This document shows, one piece after another, positions 53,401 through 61,833 of a DNA stretch of 64,000 nt. Numbering within the stretch: position 1 is the first letter of the stretch; every line of letters begins with the position of its first letter. Source of the DNA: Harmothoe impar (taxonomy: Eukaryota; Annelida; Polychaeta; Phyllodocida; Polynoidae); contig OX381707.1 in the NCBI GenBank assembly GCA_947462335.1, positions 60,923,773 through 60,987,772 on the forward strand, read 5' to 3'. The notes below the pieces were generated by a model that was not told the origin of the DNA, did not search any database, and worked only from the letters and a program-made list of their open reading frames with translations. Position numbers and translations under genes: made by a program.

Positions 53401-56400
53401 AACGTGAGTGACAGCTGCAACGTCTACGACGTGATGGACAGCTGCAGCATCTACGACGTGATTAACCGCTGCAACGTCTACGATGTGAAATCCAGCTGCA
53501 ACATCTACAACGTGATTGACAGCTGCAACATCTTCAACGTGATTGACAGCTGCAACGTTTACAACGTGATTGACATCTGCAACGTCTACGACGTGATTGA
53601 CAGCTGCAACGTCTACGACGTGAAAGACAGCTGCAACGTCTATGACCTTATTGACAGCTGCAATGTCTTCAACGTGATTGGCAGCTGCAAGGTCTACAAC
53701 GTGATTGACAGCTGCAACGTCTACAAAGTGATTGACAGCTGCAACGTCTACAACGTGCGCACCAGCGGCTACAACTCTCTTGAGCGCCAGCGGCTATGTC
53801 TGCGACATCCCTAACATAGACTGAATGTGCGCCAGCTAGTATCAAGCGTCAGCGGCTAGGTCTAGGGCATGATTGGCATCAACAAGAACGCCATCAATGT
53901 GAGCATCATTAACGTGAGACCATTAATGTGATCAACATCGCCTACGTCTGGGATGCGAGCAACATCGCCTACGTCAGGGAAGCGAGCGCCAGCGGCCACG
54001 TCTGGGACGCGAGCGCCAGCGGCCACGTCTGGAACGAGAGCGCCAGCGGCCACGTCTGGGACGCGAGCGCCAGCGGCCACGTCTGCGACGCGAGCGCCAG
54101 CGGCCACGTCTGCGACGCTAGCGCCAGCGGCCACGTCTGCGACGCGAGCGTCTCCTACATGAGGATCAGCTGCAACGTCTACGCCGTGATTGACAGCTGC
54201 AACGTCTACGCCGTGATTGACAGCAGCAACGTTTATGCCGTGATTGACAGCTACAACATCTATGACGTGATTGACAGCAGCAACGTCTATGACGTGATTG
54301 ACAGCGACAACATCTATGACGTGATTGACAGCCGCAACGTCTATGATATGATTGACAGAAGCAACGTCTAGGACAAGATTGACAGCTGCAACGTCTACGC
54401 CGTGATTGACAGAGGCAACGTCTATGAGGTGACTGACAGCGACGTCTGTGACGTGAAACCCAAGGAATTTTTGGGCATAGTGTGGGTCTTTTTGGAAACT
54501 AGTCCAAAACCAAGGTACCTCCACATGAGTTAAGTCATCTTGATGTTCAAATCAAAGAGACATGTGTGCTAATAGTGTTTTAAGGTGGGGATTAAAACAC
54601 AAGGCCAAAGAAATTTTCGGCATAAGGTATAGGTATTTTGTGTTACCAGTCACAAACCCTAAGCACAAATTTGAGACCCTATGAAAGGTGGACCAGTAAA
54701 GTCTCTTTGTGTTTTCATTTCACAACAACACAAACTTCTTAAATGCCTAACTCAAGGATTTTTTCGGCATAAGGTATGGGTAAACTTGTGTATTCAACAC
54801 AAGCACTTAGTGTGGATCTGTATCAACACAACTAAGTTATTTAATGCCTCAAAGAAATTTTGGGCATAAGGTATATGTCTTGGTAAGAACTGGTCCAACC
54901 ATGTACAAAAGTACAACAAGACACACCTGACACTGACTTGACAGTTCACCTCACTCAAACTGTATGAGTGGAGAACAACCTCAACTGTCATTCTTCTATA
55001 ACTGAGTTATAAAAGAATAAGTGAGGTGTCAACTACAAAGTAGCAAGCAAAGCTTTAAGTGTCTTGACTTCAACCAATATCTAGAGTCTGTCAAGCTGTT
55101 ATGACAGGTAGTAGTTGATATTATTCTGTCTTTGACCATGCATAAGACAGTGGTAAGTCCTTCCTGGTTCTTTATTTTAAAAGTGTATTCACTAATAAAA
55201 CAGAGATCTACAGTGTATAACAGGATAAATTTCTATCTCTGCAGATATGAGTTTATCCCATCACAATTTTATTCCTTATGAAAGCTCGTTTCGCTATTGA
55301 AACATTCCTCAACAAATGAGGCAGCAGTACTGCACTATGAGCCAACATAACAAATAAAAAGCCAACATAAATCAGTGACTCAGTCTGAAATCCAAGATGG
55401 ATGACTGGTCTTGCTGAATCATGCCAGCCCCTAGCAGCAACTAAGCTCTACACAATCTAAACTCCAATTTTTCACTATAACTGGATGACAAAATCCATAT
55501 TATTGTGAAAACTGAACTATAATTGCACATTTGAGAAATTGCACATTATCTGGATGACCATTCATCCCAATTTCCGAAAATCCCCAATTTTCGCCCACCG
55601 GCGGATTTTCGGTCACATTTGCGGTCACATTTTCAGCAATCTGAAGGAAAATAAACATCAACAACAGGTTGTTTTCTCAAATGTGCAAATATATGTAAAA
55701 GGAATGGTACATATAAGTTCTTACCTGTCAAATTCCTCCAAATATGTGTGTGATTGCTGCTCTAGTGGGCACACGTCTTTCCTCTCGGATTCCGCGCTTA
55801 AATCTGGCCGGAACCGGAAGTGCTCCCTCTCCTGTGTCAGCAGAATGTTTTCTGTCGCGAAGAAGAACCCGGGGGGGGGGAGGTAAAAAATGTAGATCTC
55901 TCTTGTGGGGGAGGGGGGGGGTCAAAAAAATTCAACCCGTTTTGAGGGAAAAAGCCTGCGCATTACTATGCTACAAAGGTGCGCGAACGAGGGCGATTTT
56001 CGGCCTGCCTGGGTGGGGGGTAAAAAATGTCGACTCCTCGAGGGGGAGGGGGGGGTGAAAAAATACCAAGCGCTCCACACAAAATCTCGCCCCCCTCCTG
56101 TTATTAAAAAATGAGCACTCCCTAAGTTAGTATTGGGTTACATTTTAATTAGAATTCTTGCACCCAACACCCCATATCTTCTTATAACCATTAGAATGCA
56201 TGTACATTGTATACATATGAGCCGCAGTCTAGAGTATTAGCACGTACCTTAAGCACACTGAGGTCAGCTTCCACTTTGGGTCGCACATCTTCCCAGTCTT
56301 CACACGAGCTCACCACTTTCACCATGTTGCGGTCCACCCTGAAGCGCGCCTTGTCGCCATGTCGCAGCTTCCGCGCGGGTGGCAGCCCCCTTCGTCTCCA

Positions 56401-58308
56401 TGAGAAATATGCAGTGCATCCCGCTACGGCAGCTATGAAGAAAACAGTGTAATATAGCCGTGTGATTTAGTCTATGACTACAGTAAATTCTTGCACAGAA
56501 AGCCTAACCCTCATATTTAAAGGTAGAAGCCAGGGTCTACACATACAGCACCTGGTGGCAAAAAAATGAAACTACCTTAAATTCCCGCGTATAACCCGCA
56601 TCTCACGTATAACCCGCACCCCCAACTTAGGAGAATCCTATAACCCGTTTCTGGGTCTGAAAACGTCTATTTTAGTACTGTTCTATAGAAATAAAAACCC
56701 TCGTATAACCCGCACCCTATATAGGCATGTTTGGTATCAAATGAAAGCTGAGGTTGATTCACGTACAACCCGTGGGTAGTACGCGGGAATTTACGGTACC
56801 TATAATCATGATAAAATCATATTTCTCTCTTGTACATGTCCTGACTCACCTCTACTAACCCTTTATATGCCACATTATGGTGTTCTACACACCTTGTCAC
56901 TGTTTTCCATTGTTGCTAAAAGATGCACGCTACTCTATTATAGGTGTTGAGACCGACTAGAAAATATTTGAATAATTCCCAAACCGTATTTATTCATCAA
57001 TGAATCACTATTATTTTGGTAGTAAAATGTATCACATGATCTTATGTACAGATGGCTAGGGTTTTGGTTTCAAATTGTTGGCACTTTTATTTTCTGTGTT
57101 GCAAAATGTAGAAAAAAATACAATTTTCTTGATTTGTGTTTTTTTCCCTAAATCGGTCATGGCTCTTTAGTTTCACCTTATACAATTAATTTTTCTGGAT
57201 TGATTGTGTTACTAATGATTTCCTCTAATCATCTGAGAAGTTTGGTTGAAATATTTTGGTCAAATTTTCAAAAAGTGGAAAAATGTTGAAAAAATTGGGA
57301 TTTTCCCATAGCTGCATGGCTATTGTTAAGGGTGTCCTATCTTCAATTGCCAATATATCAAAATCTAGCACTTTGAAGTATTGTTTTTTTTGCTTTCATT
57401 ATATCATCATGTATCAAACTAATATATATATAGTCCCAAGTGATTAAGAGAAATTGTTGGTAGATCAAAACTGATCGAACCCTGACTTCTACCTTTAATG
57501 GTGGTATTGCAACTCACATAGTCCAGACAACATTACCATGTTGTTTGCATATATTTCTCCTTTACATGTTTCGTATTACTTGCCATAGCTGATTGCAAAG
57601 GAAACCCTGTAGTTATAGGCATTATACTATATATCAGATTGGGCTGTAGCTGTGTGGCAAGGCCTCTGGTACCCTGGCCGTTGAAAGCTCAATTAATTGG
57701 GGTGTTACAGTAAAACAATGACTCTTTCAAAGAAAACAGACTTATTTTGATACCCGGTATTTCAAAGATTTTTCCTTACAAAATATTAATTTCCCTGAAA
57801 TTTTTGGCTATTTCTCAGACTCAGGTCACATCCCTGACCTGGAACGGGAAAAAAATCCCTGACATTTTCCCTGACGGTAGCAACCCTCAGTCACCCTGGT
57901 GTGGCTACACACTAATTTACTATTAGTACTGTCATTGACATTGTGATACCCACCCAGTGATAGTGATTAGTCTAATCACTATCACAATGACAATAATGAC
58001 AGTAACACACGACTGACACATGCAATTCACATAACTAACTACAGTCTGCAGTGCAAGGATTCCAGGATTCTGAGCCTGAAGAGAATTCAAGTTGACATGT
58101 GAACTGTCTGAGATTGAGAGTGTGGTGACACTGTGACTGACACAGTGACTGACACCCATTCCAGTCTGGTGCTCATGCTGTCACACTCACAAAAGTCACA
58201 GTCACAATCTCAACAGCAGAAAAGAAACATACTATTATGCTTTTTATACAACCTACCAGCTATGGCAATCACAGATCCGAAGATCGTTGCTCTGCTTGAT
58301 CCGTCCAT
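45108..58308 (-). CDS. EXD2-like 3'-5' exonuclease, whole gene (11 coding exons)
   Basis: EXD2 is a membrane-anchored DEDDy exonuclease placed at the mitochondrial outer membrane or in DNA end resection in vertebrates. Coding exons, all with GT-AG borders and consistent phase, are 58308-58257, 56432-56248, 49048-48903, 48645-48520, 48305-48197, 47926-47750, 47496-47322, 47120-46955, 46597-46400, 45808-45680 and 45333-45108. They sum to 1,689 nt, 562 residues plus TGA, close to the length I recall for the vertebrate protein (about 620). No frame break was found. Intron 2 (7.2 kb) holds a nest of transposons and a minisatellite. The gene shares a short divergent promoter with the mS26 gene. Confidence 0.9.
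46054..46272. mobile_element. CCGTAAA...TATAAG MITE, TA duplication (copy 1)
   Basis: CCGTAAACCCTTGTGTATAA at the left is mirrored by TTATACGCGAGGTTTTACGG at the right, with TA outside both ends. Internal TATAA-GCCGCACC-like units repeat. 219 bp, in EXD2 intron 9. Confidence 0.72.
47750..49048 (-). CDS. EXD2-like, coding exons 3-6 (DEDDy exonuclease domain)
   Basis: Exon 3 opens with ALGMDCEWVGTNPVALIQLA, the first acidic motif (D-x-E). Exon 4 has the second block, HGLCVRGCVDLRYLAV, with the conserved Asp. Exon 5 has FGLKDLTLGVLGQIL and CSDWQAKILTNEQ. Exon 6 starts IQYAAGDAAVAIDIFTKL, the YxxxD motif. All four catalytic acids and the Tyr are present, so an active nuclease is expected. Confidence 0.9.
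49377..49758. mobile_element. Inverted-repeat element with 97-bp arms
   Basis: The arms 49377-49473 and 49662-49758 are near-perfect reverse complements (AATATAAGATTAATCGAGTA at the outer end). Parts of the arm plus the sequence that follows (CACAGGAGAGGGAGCACTTC, about 49467-49486) resemble the terminus of the recombinase element next door, so the two are related or share an origin. It ends directly at the neighbour's first base. Confidence 0.65.
50197..51017 (-). pseudogene. Tyrosine recombinase remnant (DIRS-like)
   Basis: Two frames together cover a tyrosine recombinase catalytic domain. The first (to about 50690) has YNKFWDIRLVFSMFQRW and LTMLILLVSGQKGQVIPAL. The second has LCVVCDLKRYVRVTEPV, VYRAHSTRGASTSAG (the HxxR pair) and HGSWKGAKTMAKHYNKP with the nucleophile Tyr. 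A frameshift near 50690 separates them. The first catalytic Arg, expected in the TGxR-like motif, appears as Lys in SGQKGQ. The family joins the element's circular intermediate to the target DNA. This copy is dead. The 5' end of the gene abuts the minisatellite directly. Confidence 0.72.
51037..54440. repeat. 27-bp minisatellite, about 115-120 units, two unit types
   Basis: The main unit is GTGATTGACAGCTGCAACGT followed by CTACGAC. A GC-rich variant (GCGAGCGCCAGCGGCCACGT then CTGGGAC) forms two blocks at about 52746-52860 and 53970-54160, both followed by the same TCTCCTACATGAGGATCAGC. Thus a block of over 1 kb was duplicated as a whole. Unique sequence interrupts at about 52140-52330. Because 27 is nine codons, long frames are open on both strands; these are not genes. 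Confidence 0.93.
54460..54900. repeat. Irregular repeats of AAGAAATTTTNGGCATAAGG
   Basis: Four copies at about 54462, 54608, 54751 and 54852, spaced 100-145 bp, each followed by GTATAGGTNTT-like sequence and a CTAGTCCAAACC-like segment. A partial copy lies in the gap of the minisatellite near 52240. From here to 55827 I see no gene. Confidence 0.6.
56248..58308 (-). CDS. EXD2-like, coding exons 1-2 (membrane anchor)
   Basis: Exon 1 (58308-58257) encodes MDGSSRATIFGSVIAIA and exon 2 (56432-56248) continues AAVAGCTAYFSWRRRG. Together they form one hydrophobic span across the splice junction followed by Arg residues, the N-terminal anchor expected of EXD2. Exon 2 ends with VEADLSVLK in phase 0. 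The intron between them (56433-58256) carries the inverted-repeat element at 56575-56796 and nothing else I can name. Confidence 0.85.
56575..56796. mobile_element. CCGTAAATTCCCGCGTATAA MITE, TA duplication (copy 2)
   Basis: CCTTAAATTCCCGCGTATAA at the left is mirrored by GTACGCGGGAATTTACGG at the right, with TA outside both ends. At least five internal TATAACCCGCA-type units occur. Same family as 46054-46272. 222 bp, in EXD2 intron 1. Confidence 0.75.
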
Positions 58309-58712
58309 TTAGTTATTGTAGATGTCTATCTTTTACAACCGAAATAAACACCAAATGTTGTGAAATTTTCGTCGGCGCACAAAGTTGTATGGGCGCAGCC
58401 ATATTTGATTATTCCGGAAGTGATAGAAAAGACAGATCGTAAACTCCAAGGAACTGGAAATAGGGATTATCTAGAATCTGCGATAATGTACTTAATACTT
58501 GATATATTTAGATAATTAATTGAGATTATTTAATTTATAAATTAGAAAATAATTTGAATTAATTTAACACTAGCAATTATAATTCTAAAAGTTATCTATA
58601 GTCATTCCGTTTGGATGGCTACAACAGAGTTTGTATTTTACCAGGTGCGGTCACCTTCACATGTGTGCTGTGCCGTGGGAGAGTGGATTCTAACTTTTCT
58701 AAAGTTTTTGAA
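58309..58712. promoter_or_regulatory. Divergent promoter EXD2 / mS26
   Basis: 404 bp separate the two start codons. CCGGAAGTG at 58414-58422 is a classic ETS/GABP (NRF-2) site, and CCATATTTG (58399-58407) resembles a YY1 site. Both are common in TATA-less promoters of nuclear genes for mitochondrial proteins. No TATA box at a sensible distance. A short upstream ORF starts at 58616 in another frame. Confidence 0.6.
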
Positions 58713-58942
58713 ATGTTTTCTCGTTTAGGGATAACAACACTAGGCAGGCGGCTAGTTGGTAACCTTGAAACTCCTAGCAATGGTCCAGTAATCCAGATAG
58801 TTCGATGGAGAAAGAGGAGATGGGCACCAAAGAATGCCAGCAAGATGTATTACGTTCGGAAACCCACCCCCAAGAATCCCGAGGAAATGGAAGAATTAGC
58901 AGACCGCTACAGAAAATACAAGACGGCTTCCAAGGCTCTGAC
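58713..58942 (+). CDS. Probable mitochondrial small-subunit protein mS26, exon 1 (partial gene)
   Basis: The ATG at 58713 opens MFSRLGITTLGRRLVGNL, which looks like a mitochondrial targeting peptide. RWRKRRWAPKNASKMYYVRK and EEMEELADRYRKYKTASKAL follow. The pattern R-K-x-R-x-(D/A)-P-x-(A/N)-x-S-K ... P-x-(D/N)-P-x-E-x-x-x-L-x-x-R-Y-x-x-Y resembles the start of mS26 (MRPS26), a protein of the mitochondrial 28S subunit. The exon ends at AC|GTGAGG (58943). No later exon is visible before 64000, so the remainder probably lies beyond, past the DIRS-like element. The identification is by remembered pattern and is moderately sure. Confidence 0.62.
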
Positions 58943-60398
58943 GTGAGGACATTTTTGATTTAGATATTTCGAGAATATTAAATATGGTACCTAAGGAGTG
59001 ATCATTTTTTTAACAACAGGCCACAGGGGGTGGGGGCACAGAAAAGAGACGTCATTTGGTGACTCTTTTATCTGTGGTGGGGGGTTGGGCCCACTTACCT
59101 ATATATTAAGGGTTCGTGGTGTGCACTGTATATTATGCTCAATGCATAAATCCCATTAAAAGAAGTGAATTCCCTTTTTTAATTAAGTCTAAATGTCAAA
59201 TTGAATTGAAACTATGGCCGGTCAAAGGTCTGAAATCAACCCAATAATTCTGCTACCTTCAGACATAGTTAAGAGTTTGTCAGTCTGTGATCACACCAGC
59301 ATTGTTCAGGCTGGTAGGTGCGAGATTGGACTGCCACCTTGGCCGAGTCTAGGGCCACACACTCCGCCCACATAGCTAGGGCACAGGGAGCCACAGAGGA
59401 CGGCAAGCAGGCTGCCCCTTGGCCGGGTCTAGAGCCACAAACTCCGCCCATACATCCAGCCTGTCCAGGTGTTGGGGGTTATATTATCCTACGATTTTTG
59501 CGCTGCTTTTTAAACATACTGCGCTATGACATAAAGAAATATCCTAACCATTTTCTAGACCAGAATTTACAGCAGAATATGTGGAAACAATTTGTTTTTG
59601 CGTGCTATAAGTATTTCATATGATAAACAGCTGCTAAAGTTATTTTCAACTATATTTCGGGAACATACAATGTCCTATCTATCATATAATTGCTTAATCT
59701 GTAATCAAAGATATATATTAAAACGGCACATTCAATACCTTTACAATGATACCTCTTATGTCCCGATCCTCCTGTAAACGACTTCAGAATGAGTATGCAT
59801 AGAAATCTTAGACTGAAAGCCTGCAGTAAAAAAAATATCACACTTTACACCCCCGCGGCCGTCAGAACGGCGCACGGGAGATAGGTCAGTGCCTACCTGA
59901 GGCTTGGGGAGAGGGCAAAACTGTTTCGAAGCCCTGACCGCAGGGGGGGGGGGGGTAAAAAATGTCGACCTCTCTTGCTGGGGGGGGGGGGGATTTGACC
60001 TATTTTGAGCCAAAAAGAGGGATGATTATTGATTAGCATCTCTCTGTACTTGGATGTGTATTGACCAATACACACTGATTTGCGCCACCAAACTGGCGCA
60101 AATGGGTATCAAGTGAGATGAAGGTCTACCCCCAGCCCATACACAGCAGAGGAACCCGGAGCAGTGTTGGGATGGGAGTCCGAGACTGGGTCGGGTCAGA
60201 TCTGCTCAAAACAGCCTAGGGTGGCTGGGGCTTTACCAATTATTGTACCATTCCGAATCCACATCGTAAATGAATACTGGATTGCAGCTAAAACCTAATT
60301 CGAACTAGTTTTCTTCTTTTGTTAAAATGACAATATTTAAATTAAATCTAGGTGTTATCCATTTTTGACATGATTGGTACTTTAACATCAACTTGTAT
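58943..60398. other. Probable mS26 intron 1 with repeat fragments
   Basis: It holds a G-tract MITE fragment at about 58990-59100 and a two-copy direct repeat (CCTTGGCCGAGTCTAGGGCC-type) at about 59337-59373 and 59417-59453. A second G-tract fragment lies at about 59930-60010. No exon recognised. Confidence 0.55.
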
Positions 60399-60472
60399 AT
60401 TAGTAACTTACAGGAGATAAAGGGACAAGGCAAGGCAATAGCTGGACTTGGGCCTGTAGAAATACACACGGC
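60399..60472 (-). repeat. Split direct repeat, outer copy (B2)
   Basis: 74 bp beginning (plus strand) ATTAGTAACTTACAGGAGAT, matching 60644-60717 with no difference seen. It marks the 3' end of element 3. Confidence 0.85.
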
Positions 60473-60643
60473 CTATTTATTACAAAAACAAAGAAAAAGA
60501 AAAATAATATTGGCCCCTGCAGCCTGCCTGGCCAGGTTCTGGTCAATGGCCGACCAGGCAAGCTACCGGCACACTGGAGGCTAGGAACAGTGGCGCCCCC
60601 TGGTGTGTCACTAATACATTACACAATATGATTGAGTCTCAAC

Positions 60644-60717
60644 ATTAGTAACTTACAGGAGATAAAGGGACAAGGCAAGGCAATAGCTGGACTTGGGCCT
60701 GTAGAAATACACACGGC
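60644..60717 (-). repeat. Split direct repeat, inner copy (B1)
   Basis: 74 bp matching 60399-60472 and lying 30 bp after the recombinase stop. The 171 bp between the copies would be the A2 segment; its partner A1 should lie at the 5' end outside the window. Confidence 0.85.
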
Positions 60718-60747
60718 AGACTCCAAGTAAGTAAATGAAATAACAAT

Positions 60748-61833
60748 CTACACCGAGAAAGATGAAGATAAGCAACGTGATACAATCTGGTCGGTGTCTA
60801 TCCTCATAGAGTAAGGTTTGGTGAGATAAAGCAGGGCTGCCATACTGGCCCAATCCCCTGCTTGCCTGATGTCTTCGATACTAAGTCCTAGTCTATACAT
60901 GTACAGCGCTCCCGCCCGGCGTAATGAGTGCATGCCGGCCCGTTCTGATTGGAAACCGGCTGATTTCAAGAGTCGTTTCAAAAACTTCAATAACATTGCG
61001 TAAGTCACCGGGACTCGGGTGGCGCCCCTCTGAAGCACGAACACCGGTGCCAACAAGTCCGTGCTGGGGAACTCTTTCAAATGTCTCTGAACCAAAGAAG
61101 CCGCACACAAAGGGGAACCCGGTGCGAAAGTGATAGGTACTTTATGGACCCTCTGGCCGTATTGAATTGTCTTTGAACTGGAGATTGCCAGCTCTATGCC
61201 CCAAGCTGTGGAGCTCACAGCTCCTCGTCGTAGATAATGTCCCGTCGTGTCGGTGGCTGTGTCAGGAACTAAATTGCTCTTCCTGAGCAAACCACGGTAA
61301 CTCAGTGCCAGACAAGACCATAGCACCCTGTCTTCCGGGTCACTCATGTCCACAAAAGAAAACATTTTCAGAATGTCAGCGAGTGAGAATGAGGGCCTCA
61401 CTGGTTCTGGGTCGCCCAGAACTCTGCGGACTCCAGCCAAAGTCATGATAAAGTCGAAGTTTGACCGAATTGGCTTCGCGTCATAACCAAAATAAGAGTT
61501 CAAAGAAATCACTCCACTGATATAATTCTGTATGGTTGTGTAAGATAGGCTTTTCGACATGTACACAACATACCTACACATATGTGCGGTGTCCGTCGGC
61601 AGAGCCGGTATCAAAACTGATTGACTGAACTTAATATAACGTTTCCATTGGGAGCTCTTAGTTTTCCAAGTGTTCGGTGCCCAAGCCTTCGACCTGAGCT
61701 CCGCTGCCTCCCGGTCTAGCTGAAGCCTCCTTTGGACCACCTCTACAACAGAGGAACAAAGGCAAACTATTAGCGTCAGTGGCTCGTGACAGGGTATCCG
61801 CGAGCACATTATCCTTCCCTGGTAGATAAACAC
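60748..61833 (-). CDS. Element 3 tyrosine recombinase
   Basis: This ORF encodes up to 361 residues of a lambda-integrase-type recombinase that replaces the DDE integrase in DIRS-order elements. An N-terminal SAM-like region (WKTKSSQWKRYIKFSQSV ... YISGVISLNSYFGY) precedes the catalytic domain. That domain has Arg in SYRGLLRKSN (about 178), the HxxR pair in MHSLRRAGALYM (about 300), Trp in GDWASM and the likely nucleophile Tyr in ALLYLTKPYS (about 334). The ORF overlaps the end of RT-RNase H by 176 nt in another frame, so its true start is probably internal, near the RRLQLDREAAELR segment. Translation by frameshift or re-initiation is likely. Confidence 0.88.
   Translation of the reverse strand: MFIYQGRIMCSRIPCHEPLTLIVCLCSSVVEVVQRRLQLDREAAELRSKAWAPNTWKTKSSQWKRYIKFSQSVLIPALPTDTAHMCRYVVYMSKSLSYTTIQNYISGVISLNSYFGYDAKPIRSNFDFIMTLAGVRRVLGDPEPVRPSFSLADILKMFSFVDMSDPEDRVLWSCLALSYRGLLRKSNLVPDTATDTTGHYLRRGAVSSTAWGIELAISSSKTIQYGQRVHKVPITFAPGSPLCAASLVQRHLKEFPSTDLLAPVFVLQRGATRVPVTYAMLLKFLKRLLKSAGFQSERAGMHSLRRAGALYMYRLGLSIEDIRQAGDWASMAALLYLTKPYSMRIDTDQIVSRCLSSSFSV

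Larger units (their letters stand above)
49759..55865 (-). mobile_element. Degraded tyrosine-recombinase element with 38-bp inverted ends
   Basis: The 38 bases at 49759-49796 (starting CTTCTTCGCGACAGAAAACA) are perfectly inverted at 55828-55865. Inside are a broken tyrosine-recombinase gene on the minus strand (50197-51017) and the 27-bp minisatellite (51037-54440). Inverted terminal repeats plus a tyrosine recombinase fit a DIRS-1-type retroelement, but no reverse transcriptase remains. A Crypton-like or unknown recombinase element is the alternative. Confidence 0.6.
49296..56122. mobile_element. G-tract MITE split by later insertions
   Basis: The left end GGGAGTGCTCATTTTTTTAC (49296) and right end TTAAAAAATGAGCACTCCC (to 56122) are inverted repeats, and TAA lies outside both (49293-49295, 56123-56125). 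Both share GTGCTC where the copy at 43456 has GTGATC, so they are halves of one copy. About 80 bp of MITE remain on the left (to about 49376) and about 257 bp on the right (from about 55866). Confidence 0.65.

Noticed and set aside
51000..54500. Several 60-220-codon ORFs with a CNVYDVIDS-type 9-residue repeat
   Set aside because: The 27-bp unit is nine codons long and is open on both strands. No start context, promoter or non-repetitive domain is present.
55728..56114. Small Pro- or Gly-rich ORFs around poly-G runs
   Set aside because: Homopolymer-driven open frames inside the G-tract MITE; the same occurs at 43464-43721 and 59756-60075.
58611..58712. A longer N-terminus for the mS26-like protein
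   Set aside because: No ATG exists in that frame before 58713, and a targeting-peptide-like sequence begins exactly there.
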